64,000 nt of DNA from Artocarpus heterophyllus (GCA_025403435.1 CM046341.1:6519462-6583461), one strand, 5' to 3'; numbered from the stretch's first letter, positions 36,338 to 49,960 are shown. The notes: generated by a model from the letters alone, not told the origin. Made by a program: numbers and translations.

Positions 36338-37271
36338 GAGAAAATTACATAATATGTGACCTTTTTAATCCATCTAATTTTTATGCCATAAATTATAAAA
36401 CTTAAAAAAAATATATGCCACAAATTTTAAACTCCTCGTTTATTTTCAACTCTTTCTCACAATTTGTTTCCCCCTCTCTCTGATTCTCTCTCTCCTCTCA
36501 CGCTCTTTCTCCTCTAACTCTCTCTTCGATTTTTTCTTTATCTTTTCACTCCCTCTATTCCTCCTTCTCTCTCTATCTCGAACTCACGCCGCCACCATAC
36601 ATCCTCATCACCCCACCGATGATAGAATCGTGACAAAGCTTTGCAACAATCTTCAACCCTTACGATGGCTACTGCAGTTATGATTAACTCGAGCGGGTTC
36701 GCCTGATATGTAACCCTCATTGTCATGAGCTGTGGAGGAGGTCGTTGTCGACGACAACTGATCCAAAAGAAGGAGTGCTGGATGAGTTGCACCAGTCAAG
36801 GTTCGACAGTACTGTCGTCGTGGCCAGATTTGGCGACTTGAGATCCATGGTCAAGAATGAAAATGATGATAACAGCAACAAAGTTTTAGGACGACGGGTC
36901 CCAGATCCATGGCGGAGCAATAGTGCTGTTGATGGAGTAAATCTGGATTGTTAACGAGACCCTATCGCCGTCGCTGAATCATTGTAGTTCGGTCGTCCTG
37001 TTGTTGTTGTTTTCAGCTTTTTTTTTTTCTTTGCTTTTTTGGCAGCTAGCAATGTCGTTGGTGCAGGAGACGAGATTACAATGACAAGGAGAGAGAGAAA
37101 GAAAGGAGAAAAAAAATTACTGTGGGACATGAAAAATACACTACCAAGACACGGAAAATATTTTGATGGAACATGTAAAATCTTAGTGGGATATGCAATG
37201 AGTTTGTGACATAAAAACTTTTTGCATTTTGTAAAATAGATAAAAATTGACATTTATGTGCATTTGCCCTC
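36338..37271. mobile_element. Possible Mutator-like element with a GC-richer interior
   Basis: The left edge (GAAAATTACATAATATGTGA, then a stretch with TTTTTATGCCATAAATT) pairs loosely with the reverse complement of the right edge (GGGCAAATGCACATAAATGT, then TTTTTATGTCACAAACTC). Between them lies a CT-rich stretch and then a GC-richer stretch (about 36580-37070) with short frames on both strands that I cannot assign. Plant Pack-MULEs capture gene pieces this way, but no captured gene is identified. Confidence 0.35.
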
Positions 37272-37423
37272 TTCTTCTTTTTTCACCTTACTAAGCTAAA
37301 ATCATATTTTTCCATTCAAATTTCTGCTTTCAGTTTTATTCATTCCATCAATTCCACGAAACTTCCACAGCCAATCCAAAGAAAAATGCCAAAATAATAA
37401 CAATTATAAATGATAGAAATTAA

Positions 37424-37456
<33 letters not shown>

Positions 37457-37683
37457 GATCATGTCAGAAAAGAAAAAAAAAAAACATAGGAATTTGACTC
37501 GGGAGCCGATTTGTTAAAGAAAGCCGCAAACGTGTCCAATCTCGTTTCCCAATATTGTTCCCCAATCAAACACAATCAAAATTTTCCCCAATTTAAAAAT
37601 TAAAAATAAAAATAAAACAAAAAGACATTTGGATTAAAAGAAAAAGGAAATTAGTGTTCGAGTTCAGATTGTAGGGTTTTATT

Positions 37684-37840
37684 TCTCTCTCCTTCCTACC
37701 TGAACTCTCTCTCACATTCTCGACGGAAGAGAGAGAGAAAGACAAAGATAGAGACAAAGCGGTCCTCTTCTTCTTCTTCATCTATTTTCAACTCTCTCTC
37801 CCTCTCTCTCCCTCTCACTTTCTCTCTCTATATCCCCTTC
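37684..37840 (+). promoter_or_regulatory. CT-rich leader or core promoter of the LRR-EDR1-kinase gene
   Basis: Repeated CTCTCT and CTTCTTCTTC tracts end about 120 bases before the start codon. Such pyrimidine patches are common in plant core promoters and 5' leaders. Confidence 0.5.
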
Positions 37841-37960
37841 AATGCTATTTTCCTCCTATTTTCTTTCATCCCAAACATATCTTTTTCTCAGGAAACATTT
37901 CTTGGTTTCTGCCCCTCCCAAATTCCAGACTTTTTCTCCCAATTCCTGTCCTAAACCCCA

Positions 37961-40900
37961 ATGCAGATCCTCAATTCCGAAGATCCCGCTCCTGAATCCG
38001 TCGCGGAATCCCCCAAGGAACCGGAGAAATCAGAGCCGTCGAATTCGCCGACGGTGGCCGGTGACGACGGCAACGGCGACGATGAATCGGTCCTCGACGT
38101 TTCCGGAAAGAGCATGGACTTTTCGGTGATGCAGGACGCGGACGACGCGGTTAGGGGTTTGTATTTGTACAAGAACGCGTTCAATTTGATACCGAAATCG
38201 GTTGCGTCGCTTGGGGGTTTGAGGACGCTGAAGTTCTTTGGGAACGAGATTAATTTGTTTTCCTCGGAGATTGGGAGCATGGTGGGGTTGGAGAATTTGC
38301 AGGTGAAAATATCGTCCCCGGACTTTGGCGGCTTGCGGTTGCACAAATTGAAGGAATTGAAAGAGCTTGAGCTTTCAAAAGCGCCTCCTCGGCCTTCGTC
38401 CTTTCCGATTCTTAGCGAGATTGCTTCGCTCCAGTGCCTCACCAAGCTCTCCGTTTGTCACTTCTCAATAAGGTTAGTTGAAATTTTTAGCTATGAGAAG
38501 ACTTACATTACGTTAAATTCCATTGGCATTTTAAAGACAGGAACTTTTTCTTTAAATAGTTCCACTTTTGTTCTTGGAAAGTTGGGATTTTTGTATTTTT
38601 GACAAAAAACATATTTTTATTGGATTTTGTCAATTCTGTATGGATAGAAAAACATGAAATTGTTTTAAACTGGTTGCATTTTGTGGTGTGGTTGGATTTT
38701 TCTTGCAGATACCTTCCTTCGGAAATTGGGTGCTTAAAGAATTTGGAGCACCTAGATCTTTCATTCAATAAGATGAAGAATTTGCCAACTGAAATTGGTA
38801 ATTTAAGTGTACTAATATCGTTGAAAGTTGCTAACAATAAACTGGCGGAGCTACCGCCGGCTTTGTCGTCCCTACAAAGGTTGGAGAACTTGGACTTTTC
38901 AAATAACAGGTTGACATCGTTGGGGTCACTTGAACTCGGCTCGATGACTAGCCTTCAGAATTTAAATCTTCAGGTGCTTACTTGATGTATCCCTAACCTA
39001 GTTCTTATATGTCTCAAGTGTTCCCGGTTTGAGTTTCCCAACTTTCTAATAGTTTGGATTGACAGCATCCAACTTACTTTCTTAGTTCAATATTTATTCT
39101 TTTCAATTTTGTTTAACTTGTTTATGAATTGTTATGTCTTTATGGTTCAGTACAATAAACTTCTGACGTATTGTCAAATACCTTCCTGGATATGCTGCAA
39201 TTTGGAAGGAAACGGAAGAATTATGTGCAGCGATGACTTATGTAGTTCATCAGTTGAAATGGATGTATATGACAATGACATTCAAGAATACGATGGAAGT
39301 CTCTCTTGTAAAGGTGAGGACCGTGAAACTAGTTTGTGGTAGTCCGTTTGTCATTATTAGTCTTCCGTTTTCTTTTGAATGGTCTTTCTCATATGCATGA
39401 AACCATTGTGATATTGTTTAAACTGATACAGGCCCTCATCATACCCTTCCAAGTCTATTAAATGGATCAGTATCCAACTGTAGATCTTTTGCAGCAAGGA
39501 AGTCAGGTAAAAGGTGGAAGCGAAGGTATTATTTGCAGCAGAGAGCTCGTCAAGAACGTTTAAACAACAGCAGAAAATGGAAATGCATGGATCATACCAA
39601 GGTGTTACCCTTGAAGGAGAATGGGAACTACAAACCTGGAGGTCTGGATGCTCTTCCTTCTCAGACTTGTGTAGAAGGGACACCTGAAATTATAGGCCTG
39701 GATGATGATGAAAAAGAAGTACCTTCTGGGGATGGTGAAGTTGACAATCTTCCTAGCAGTGGTGAGGATAATGCAGAAAAATGCTCTTGTGTAACTGCTG
39801 AATCTTCAGAAATAAACGAAGGGGATAAGTATGAATCTTGTGATCATGATGAATCTTTGGCCTCAGTTCAAAATGAACCTAGTGAAGAGGATGAAGATTC
39901 ATCGTCAGAAGTAAAAAGCAACTCAAGTTCAAAGTCCAAGAGGCAACCTGATAAGGATCTTGATAATCCTAAGCCATGCAAATCCCGGAAAGCTATTGAC
40001 AATAGTGCAAGTTTGTCGCGCAAATATAGTAATGTTTCATTTTGCGGTATTGAGGATTGCCTTCAAGATGGATTTTTTGATGCGGGACGCGACAGGCCCT
40101 TTATGTCTCTGAGGGATTATGAGCAAAGTTTCCATCTCGATTCACGTGAAGTTATTCTTGTGGACAGGTTATTTTATTCTTGTACTTTGTGTTAAAACTA
40201 TATAGGCCTCTCTTGTCCCTGTTTCTGGTTAATGGGTGGTATTTGTTTGTGGCATATTGGTTCTCAACTGTAAATGACTTAAATTGTTTGTTCTTACCTT
40301 CAGGAAAAGGGATGAGGAGTTAGATGCAATTGTACTATCTGCTCAAGCATTGATAGCTCGTTTGAAGAAGTTAAATTGTTTAATTAGAGATGGGGACTGG
40401 GTTGACGAGCTGCAGATTGCGTCATTGCTTGCGCTTTTTGTATCTGATCATTTTGGTGGCAGTGATAGGGGTGCAATTATTGAAAGAACTCGAAAAGCTG
40501 CATCTGGTTCAAATTACCAGAAGCCTTTTGTTTGCACATGCTCAACTGGAAACAGAGACAGTATCAATGGACAAACCAAACCAACAGAACAGTGTACCGA
40601 CGATATTGCTTTTTCTGATCTCTGTGAAAAATCACTCCGCGCTATCAAAGCGAGACTAAATTCAATTATCATTCCTTTAGGGACTTTACAGTTTGGTGTG
40701 TGTAGGCATAGAGCGTTGCTAATGAAGGTATTCTTTTATGACATTCATGTTTTTGAAACCGCTCTCTCTCTTTCTCTCCCCCTTATTTCAATGTCTGTTT
40801 AGTATCCCGATCTAATGAAACTGCAATTGCTATAGTATCTATGTGATCGAATGGAGCCACCAATTCCCTGTGAGCTTGTAAGGGGTTATCTGGATTTTAT

Positions 40901-43389
40901 GCCACATGCATGGAACATTATTTTAGTTAAGAGGGATAAGTCATGGGTTCGCATGGTAGTTGATGCTTGTCATCCACACGATATAAGAAAAGAAACAGAT
41001 CCAGAGTATTATTGCAGGTTAGTTGTGTTCCGTTTATGGTGTTTCTCAACCTTTATGAGGTACCCAATGTTGTAAAATCTGTATGGAATTTTTGGTGTCT
41101 GCAGGCGTTTTATTTATGTGGTCACGTGTGTTCTTTAACTTTTGTGTGTTCTTGAACTTTTGATATATTAACCAGCTAGTCCTTCTGTTCTATGTTGTGC
41201 TACTTTTGCAATTGTTGTTTGTTACTGTTTGATATTTTTCCATAGGGGATGCTTGTTTTTGTTTACTATTTCTACATGCTTATATATACAAATATCCCTG
41301 ACAGATTGCTTTTTGTAGGTATATTCCCCTTGGTCGGACCGTTGTGTCGTCTTCCTCTCGAATAAGGATTGCTCCTGGTAATTCTTTTCCTTCACTGTCC
41401 TCCTCAGATGAAGTTTTGAAAGCAGCTTCCAGTTCTCTTATACGCTGCAAATATGGAGCAGTTGAAGCAGTAGCAAAAGTATGTTCTTTGAAAAATCTTA
41501 TTGTGCTTGTATTTGCCAAGTTGGAAATTTTGGAGCTATTTTTTTCTTTCCTTTCTTGCCTCTAGTTACATTTGTAGCTATGTAAGTTTACATACCTGTC
41601 TTTGCATATAGAGTTAACTTACATGTCAGGTCCTGGTTTCTACTGAGATGCTAGAATTTATTTTACATCTTAACCATTAACTTCTGATTAAGTTCTATTG
41701 ATTAAGATATAAAGGTTTTTGTGCATAATTGTTGGATGCTGCAGGTTCGTACTTTGGAGGTTTGCAGGTCTTCAGCAGATGATATGAGGAATTTTGAATA
41801 TGGGTGCTTAGGGGAAGTAAGAATTTTAGGTGCTCTACAGCACTCTTGTATAGTAGAAATGTGTGGTCATCAAATATCTTCTAAGTGGATTCCCTCAGTG
41901 GATGGAAACCCTGAGCGTCGTGTATTACAGTCTGCAATATTAATGGAGTACGTGAAAGGGGGATCTTTAAAGGTAAGTTTTATAGCTGGTCAAAATCAAC
42001 TTTGCTTGATCTGTCTTTGATTTGTCTTGACATTTGTTATGCCTATTGCGTACAGGGTTATATTGTAAAGTTATCTAAAGCTGGAGAGAAGTACGTACCT
42101 GTGGAGTTAGCATTGTGTATTGCTAGAGATGTTGCCTCTGCATTGATGGAACTGCATTCAAAACACATCATTCATCGTGACATAAAGAGTGAAAATATTT
42201 TGATTGATTTGGATAGCAAGAAGGTGGATGGAACACCTGTTGTGAAGCTTTGTGATTTTGATAGAGCAGTGCCCCTTCGTTCTTTATTGCACAGATGCTG
42301 TATAGCTCATGTAGGAGTTCCTCCACCCAATATTTGTGTTGGAACACCTCGCTGGATGGCACCTGAGGTTCTACGAGCAATGCAAGATCGAAATGTTTAT
42401 GGAATGGTAAGATATTTATCTTGCAACAGGTTTTGTAATTGGTGATACATGAAAGGCCGACTTTTCTCCACATCCTTAGTTTATTATTGCCTTTGCTGAT
42501 GGCCCCGTGCATGCGAAGATCTCTGTATATAAAGCTTCTGCTTGATTAAGTGTACTATCCTCATGCAGAGTTCAAAGAATGTCCAAGTTTGTGTTGTTGG
42601 TAGCTACTTTTATATTTTTGATTAAATAGATTGTAACAGCATTGTTTTTAGCTTTTCTTGAAGTGTCTTCTTTTCTCTGGTTGCAGAAAGTTGATATTTG
42701 GTCATTTGGATGCCTACTTCTGGAAATGTTGACGTTGCAAATACCTTATTTAGGATTATCTGAAGTAGAAATACACGACCTTCTTCAGGTATCACGTCCT
42801 CTCTCTCTCTCTCTCTCTCATCCCCATTTGCCTGACATCTTCTCTCATAGAAAGAAATACATATTATGATCCTTTTAGGAATCACTACTAAGTTGTAGAT
42901 GCATTTGTGGAAGGCTTTCTTCTTTGTTTGTGTGTAACATGATTGTAATAAAATGGTGCTTCGTTGTTCTTTTAGTTCCTAATGAGTTAAGAACTGTAAC
43001 GCTTAGGTCTTTCCTGTGCCGATTTTCTTGAAAACTATGTTACTGACACGACAACAATTACATTATTGTTGTGTATTCATGTGCTTGTTATTTATTTTTT
43101 TCAAAATTTTCCCTCTCTTTTATCTAATCTGCTTTCCACTTTTCTTTTTAAGGTGGGCAAACGACCACAGTTGACCGATGAGTTGGAGGCTTTGAGGTCA
43201 TCGAGTGAACCTGAAGTAGCTCAATCTGGCGTAGAGCTGGAAGCAAAGGAGGCCGAATCAGATGCTTTGGATTTCCTTGTTGACTTGTTCCGTCGATGTA
43301 CCGAGGAGAACCCGATGGATCGACCAACTGCTGAAGAGCTCCATGAAATGTTGCTTTCACGTACCGGCAATCCGACCAGTAAAAGTTAG
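37961..43389 (+). CDS. LRR-EDR1-protein kinase fusion protein (At1g04210-like)
   Basis: Eleven exons, all GT-AG: 37961-38472, 38709-38973, 39151-39313, 39432-40167, 40304-40727, 40836-41017, 41319-41478, 41745-41972, 42056-42406, 42687-42788, 43153-43389. They encode 1119 residues without signal peptide or membrane helix, so it is probably cytosolic. Domains: LRRs about 65-260 (LPSEIGCLKNLEHLDLSFNK), a basic then acidic, serine-rich linker about 320-545, an EDR1 domain about 560-780 (GVCRHRALLMKYLCDR, GYLDFMPHAWN, VVDACHPHDIR), and a kinase domain about 795-1110. The kinase has lysine K814 in AVAK, HRD at 930-932, K934, N937 and APE at 992-994, but DFD (957-959) replaces DFG and the glycine loop is poor. 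EDR1 domains occur in Raf-like MAPKKKs of ethylene and defence signalling. The role of this architecture is not established; weak or atypical kinase activity is possible. Confidence 0.92.
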
Positions 43390-44581
43390 GAACACAACAC
43401 AGTAGGTTACAATTATAGGTAAGTTATACCCACCAAAAATTTTTGTAGGCTTAGAATCTTGTGCCTTGCGGATTGTATTCCGTAGATAGTTAAACCATTA
43501 TGGGCTTTGCCCAAGAATCATGGTTGTTGCTCCTTTTCAAAAGATGACCGTCATTCACACCGTCGGCAGAACATTCTATGAATTGAGACATTAACAAATT
43601 TCTTAGGCAGTTGTGTTTCTGGTTAGGGCAATCGCCAAGCCGGTTGTGTAATTTACCTCTAGTTAGGAACCTTGATTAAAGTTTAAAAAGCTGCTCAAAG
43701 TTTGATTTGTGGTTATGGAGTTCTCCTTGTTGTAATGTTCTAATTACAATTCATATCTTGGTTTAAATAAGAGTTTTAGTACCAACCGTTACTTTGCTTA
43801 TCTGATTCTGCAATACATCTCTTAGGTTTATACTTGAATTAGAAAATTTCTTTTTGAGCTTCTGGATATGACAATTTGAAATTTTTTTTTGAACCTTTGA
43901 GTTGGAAAAGAAGCTTTAAATCGTCTCTACGCGATACGTCGCAATAGATGGGCAATTTATAAGCAGCCTCTTTTTTTGGGTTTTCTGGTATGACCTCATA
44001 TAACTAGTACATGTTTTTGATTGTTCGTTGTAATCAAAAGCATTATCAAAATAAAAGAGTACTCAAAACAAATGATTTTTGATATAAATTTGACAGCTAA
44101 AAAACAAAAATTTATGATGGTTTAGTTTATTTATTTATGTTTTTCTCAAGTCTTGCCCTAGAAATCTCATTCTTTTCAGGCGTAAATACTGCAAAAGCAC
44201 TTGATCACCTATTTCAAGCAAAAAGCTAAAAATCGAAAGTGTTTTTACGCTTTGCAAAAACAACACGAAACCAACTCTTTTAGAAGATGTTACACCTTTA
44301 CGTACAATTTAAAGGAAAGGAAAAAGAACAGCTCATGAACTGACCTACTTGATGCCACATACAGCGGCACGAGTGTTTATGATTGACCCTTCTTGGCACT
44401 TGCCCGAAAGTACTTCACATGATACCAAATTAGTACCAGGCTTCATCCTCAATGTATATTGTGTTTAATTTCTGATGTTGAAAAAACATGCCGTGCATGA
44501 GTTACCTGCTATAGAAGTACCCTTTGATATAAACGCGACAAAAAGTTTCTTATTGTATATTATTTATTTATTTATTTAGGA
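43390..44581. other. Downstream region of the kinase gene
   Basis: The first few hundred bases are probably 3' UTR. No further gene is seen before the LINE fragment. Confidence 0.5.
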
Positions 44582-45480
44582 TTTTTTTTTTTTTTGGTGT
44601 ATATAGACTTTATTAGAAGGGTTAAAAACAAATAAGTCATGCCACACGCAGCTCCCAAAAACAGAAGCAAAAAACTAGCAAGCCACGCTCAAAGTAGCGT
44701 CACATAAAGACAACACATTACTTGCTTAGGACTGAACGAGTCCAACTGCACAATCCATTAGCCGCAACAATTCTTCTCGTCCGCGTCCAACGAAATTTGT
44801 AGGGCGAGAATCCAGACCACCAAACGAGGATTTTGACTAATACTATGGATCTCTTAAGCACTGGTGTCAAGCGAAACAAGAAGGGAAAAAAAAAAAAAAT
44901 TACATAGAGTGTCCCTCGCATGGCACCTTTTATTAAAACTGTTCTTATTTTTATATTTTCATAACCGTCCCTTTTCTTTTTTCTTTTTTTAATTCCACTT
45001 TGTTGTTTACTCTTTGTCCATTGTTTTGCTAAAAAAATTATCTGAAAGAAAAAAAAAAAACTAGTGGGTTCTCTTATAAGGGAGTGAGAAGGGAAGGTAA
45101 TTTAGACTTTGAATAAATCATCAATTTTTAATGAAGGGACAATTTTATAAGTAGTTTGTTGTATGATATTTTTAATAAGCTGAGGCATTTAGGGGGCTTT
45201 TTTGTAAGTTGTCCAAACCTAAAAATCAATTACTTCCTTGGAGTCGGCTTCTTTAAATAATCACATTTTCGAACCTACAATCCCTAGCAAGCTGAACAGC
45301 TGAAAGACCAGCTCTGGCTCCCTTGCAACAAACAAATCCTTCATCTGCCAAAATCCGACCATCACCATTCTATGCCAGCACAATAAGCGCACACGAATTA
45401 TCCCCAAATCCCATATCAAGGTCGCACTTAACAACTCCCCTGGCTTCAAAACCTGTCTAAAATCATACAAAAGTTACTTA
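44582..45480 (-). mobile_element. LINE 3' fragment with RNase H remnant, interrupted by a MITE-like insertion
   Basis: A T-run at 44582-44595 is the poly-A tail of a minus-strand LINE. Reading leftward from 45480 there are remnants of the plant LINE RNase H-like domain: VVKCDLDMGFGDNSCALIVL, DGRILADEGFVC and EADSKEVIDF. A later piece near 44870-44700 reads IHSISQN and VVWILALQISLDADE. The intervening 44876-45212 has ends with a shared ACATAGAGTGTCCC / ACAAAAAAGCCCCC look and seems to be inserted. The coding parts contain stops. Confidence 0.6.
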
Positions 45481-46197
45481 GGTCTAGATTCCACCCCCTT
45501 AAAACAAACTTCATTACTAAACAAAAAATTTGAGTTAGGACGGACAAAAGAGTGTACTACTTTAATGTGTACTTTAATCCTTACAAGTTCCTTAATCCCT
45601 TGCCACTTGGTTTCCTTTGCTTTTTACTTGTAAGGGGATAGTTAAGTATTTTTTCCCCCTTTACTCTTTCTTTTGGTTGTTTTTGCCTCCTCATATCGCC
45701 ACAGTTTTCTCAGTCTGTATGGCAGATCAGCCAGCACTTACAGCACTAATAATACAGAGGACCACTCTATCCAGTACTTTTTTTGAACTCTGCCATTCTG
45801 GAAGTGGGACGAACCACTCTATACATATGTATATAGTTTACTTTCCCTAGGTTTTATAGGGTTTCCAGGGAACACACTTCAATGATACCCCTTCACCTCT
45901 CTCTCGAATACCTTCTTTTCACAGTGGCTGATCTGTAGATCTATACAAGTGTCATTTTTTTAAGAAAAATTTCATTGAACCAACAAACAAGGTAAAACAA
46001 TGTAAAAAGACCCAAGGAATAACCCTAAACACAGACCAGCATTATCTGCACAGATTAATAAATACTCACAGAGAAAGGCTTGCATTAGAAACCCGAAAAA
46101 CATAAAATAGTCTGACACAAGAAGATTAAATCCATATAATGCTCTTTCTTAAACTGTCTACAATACGAAGTGTATTATGTTGTTCAAAAATTAACGT

Positions 46198-46352
46198 GGT
46201 GTTCGAAGGTATGAGTTAGAACCTAAATTTTTGCTTGCTACAGTGTAAAGTTCTTACGTGCTGGAAAGTTAAGAAAAAGTATGCTACAGTATAAAGCTTT
46301 TATATACTACAGTATTCTCAACTAAAATTGGCTCTAACTACTCCCAAACACC
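46198..46352. mobile_element. MITE, 155 bp, same family as 27257-27412
   Basis: It begins GGTGTTCGAAGGTATGAGTT and ends CTACTCCCAAACACC; the reverse complement of the right end starts GGTGTTTGGGAGTAGTTAGA. The interior CTACAGTGTAAAGTTCTTAC and TATGCTACAGTATAAAGC match the copy at 27.3 kb. Confidence 0.65.
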
Positions 46353-47121
46353 TTATAAACTATCAAATGATTTAATTATTCTAAATTCTTATTACACATT
46401 TATAATATTTACATCATGTTGGAAAATATCATCTTAAGCTTCTCGCTACTAGAAGACCATAGCACAAACATATAGGTATGTATGTAAGTGTATATATATA
46501 TATATATATACACACATATATATATAATGTAGTGCAGCGACCCCGAAACGATTACTGTGTTCCTCGGGGATCACAAGCCTGGTTTTACGTGTTCTACTGT
46601 CGTGTTTTGCTCACCGGTATTTGCCAGTGCTATTTGTGTCGTTTTTCTCGTGGAAAGAAGGAAAACTAAAAACGGGTGCATGATGTATGTAGATGGGTAC
46701 GTGTGTAACATCACATGTCTGTGACAGTCGTTTTTGATAGAAACACAAAGAGTTAAATCTCAGTATCTCCTTTTACCTTTGCGTGACAAGAAAATCAGTT
46801 TGGAAAGAACGGAATAGTGTATTTACTACACCATGAATCATCCGGATCAGAAAACATATATATAATCCTCCAAAAAAAAAAAAACCCAAAGAAAATGAAA
46901 TTCAACTATTTACAAACGCAAAAACAAGTTAACAACGAGAATATCGTGGTAATCAAGATATTTGTGGTAAAATCTGCGTTTAATTGGTACTGTTAACATT
47001 TTATTAGATTTTTTTTTTAATTTCATTTATGTGATTCCCACATGCCTGCTAACAAAAACGCATACGATATAAGGACATATTATATATTAAGGCATTCTAT
47101 TGTTACAATGTGTTTCATAAT

Positions 47122-47124
<3 letters not shown>

Positions 47125-47152
<28 letters not shown>
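47125..47152. repeat. AT dinucleotide microsatellite
   Basis: Uninterrupted AT repeat of about 14 units. Confidence 0.95.
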
Positions 47153-47155
<3 letters not shown>

Positions 47156-49922
47156 ATGAAATTAATCTTATTCAAGGTAAACAAAAAAATACATTAAAGG
47201 AGATTGATGAGAATCAAACGGATCAAAAATCATAGAAGTTGTTGAAAGCAAGAATTTTATTCTCCCTTTCTTTTTTGGAATTCTTATGGTTGAGAAGGTG
47301 ATTTTACATTTTCGATAGAGCATGTTGTTTTTGCTGTTCCATTAATTTTTTAACGATTTGATTTATAACTGTCCATAATAAAAATTTACAATGCGCAATA
47401 TAAAACTGTTTCCAATCACAAATTAGGTCGTTAAAAATGTTAATTTAATAGTTAAAACAATGTGTTTTATCGGTGGTGCAAAATTGTCTTCTCCTCCCTA
47501 AAGATTCCTGTTCTTTTTTACACACTTTTTTGTGTTCTGTTGTGAGCAGAATTTAACAGTGAAGATAGGGAAAATCATGACCAAGTTGAGCACGCTTTAT
47601 GGTCAGCATTTGGACCACAATGTTTCCAGCGTGATGGAATATGTCCAAGAAAGCCCTAATTAAGCTCCGGTAGTTCCTGCTTCCTTTCCCTATTTATTAA
47701 CAAGTATAAGCTAGCTAGTGACACCTTCACGTGTCAACTTCACTAGGTGGGGTTTACCCTATACTAATAGACACATTAGCCTTAAACTAATTAAACCCCG
47801 CCTTTTTCTCATTGCTTAACATTTTGCCCATAAACCACTACTCTTGCTTTACTTAATTAACCCCCTTTTGTAGTTTATTAGTTGGATTATGGATTATAAT
47901 GATACTTTGAGCAACCACTCTCAACTTGAACCTACATCTATAATTATAGGGTGTTTGCTGTTTGGGAGCAGGAATTTCAATTCTAAAATTTGAACTACAC
48001 ATTAAAGTATGTGAGCAGTTTAAATTGCAACATATAAGAGCTTTACAATATTATTTGCGGTTTAAACTCCCCCATAATATATCTACATCCACAGGTATGT
48101 AGAGCAGAAGATGATGCTTTGCATTTTGTTATTTTACTTTATAGTTGCTTTCTTATTTGGTATTTTCTCGATTGAGAAACCTTGTATTTTTAAATCTTTC
48201 TCATTAAAGCATCTTTTTTCCAAATTTACCTTTTAAAATGATTTTTTTTCAAATATATTTTTAAATAAACAGTTCTTTTCACATAGTCATGATATTATTT
48301 TCTCAAATTTGGAGTTCTCAAAATTTTACCTTCTCAATTTTTTCTCCATACAATACATGTGTATCACACTCTTTGTTACTTTAATTTCTTAAACAATGTC
48401 CAATGCATATGCCAATGTTAATCTATATTTCCCAATAAAAGGCTGTGAAAATAATATGTTTGAAGTGCTATTTTATTTTGTACTCCAACACATAATATTG
48501 TTTCAAATGTCAATCTATCTTTTGTCATAATTATTAAGTCTTCAAATTTGTAAAAGTAAACTTTCAATTTTAAAATAATTTAAAAATGTTGTAATAATTA
48601 AAAAAATATATTAACCAATATGAATCAAATGATAAATTTGGTATATGCTACATCATTATTTTCTCAAATACGACTCTAATTATATAGATACTTTTTACTT
48701 GTTGTCTCCTTGAATTGAGTTTTCTCCAATATGCCTTACGTTTCTTTTAATCTTATACTTATAGTTTAAGAGTTCCGAACATAACAAAATACCTCCTTTA
48801 CTTCAACTTTTAGAGGTTCAACATTTGCTGGCTTTTTTTTTTTCATTTTTACTTTTTAAATTAGTATTTATAAAATTATGTTTCTACTAATTGACCCACT
48901 GAAATATTTATGTTTTCTCAAATGCGTCATAATTTGGTTTAAATGACTTATATTCGGAATTTAACTTTTTCTTCAAAACGCATGTTTTGTTTTTCATAAC
49001 GAGTCGTCATGCCTTGGTCGACAATGTTAAAGTGCTTTGGTAATCACCTCTTTTCTTTTTACTATTCTTAATTCTATAAATATATCAACTTGTTAATCTC
49101 TATACTATATATCTGTACAATATACAAAAGAGAACAAGCAGTTATTTGTTAAACTTTTTTTCAACCATCATTATATATAATAGTTTATTGATTTTTTATC
49201 AATAATTCATATATATATATATGTTAAATTCCGTCGTTCTAATCAGTTTTGGCACTATAACTTTAAAAAGTTTATGACCTTATTTTTAATTTGAAAACAA
49301 TTATATATTCATTCATTCTTGTATCTCGCTTGAAGATGCAAGTGTGTTTCGTTTTCAACTTCAACTCAAATTATATGTATTGATTTAGCATTTTTGTTTA
49401 TCTTTTCTCATAACGAGAAAAAAATTATGACAAATATATTTTTTATATGAAATTACTATTAATTATATTTAATAACTTCAGATGAAAATAAAAAAGGCAT
49501 AGAAAGGTAAAAATACATTTATTACTAATAAGGGCATGTGCTTGAGGTTCATCCCTCTCAAAATCCAAACTCCTGGCTCCATTAGATCGAATAGTTTTAG
49601 TCTTTTTCACCTTTCATGTAGCCTTAAGAAAGTTGATCTAATGAATCTCTCTAGCTATAAACCATTTCCCAAAAAAAAAAAAAAGAAAAGAAAAAAATCG
49701 ATATGTTACAATATAAAGTAATACAATCATATTACACGGCATTTCAGATTTTAATTTTCTTGCTTGTTTAGCATCTCATATTGCAAGCAAGCGCGCAAGA
49801 CATAATAGGCAAAAAACATTCATATAATATATACCACATTTATGCATGCACACATATATACAAACCATGATTTCGTATATGTTAAAACATAAGAAAAATC
49901 AAACTTAGTAGTGTGATGTTTA

Positions 49923-49955
<33 letters not shown>

Positions 49956-49960
49956 TATAT
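49923..49960. repeat. Compound TA-CA-TA microsatellite
   Basis: A TA run passes into ACACAC of about 10 units and back into TA. A GT run of about 11 units follows at 50036-50058. Confidence 0.95.

Noticed and set aside
47540..47700. A patch with possible coding look (ATGACCAAGTTGAGCACGC)
   Set aside because: No frame extends, no splice structure is evident and no domain is recognised.
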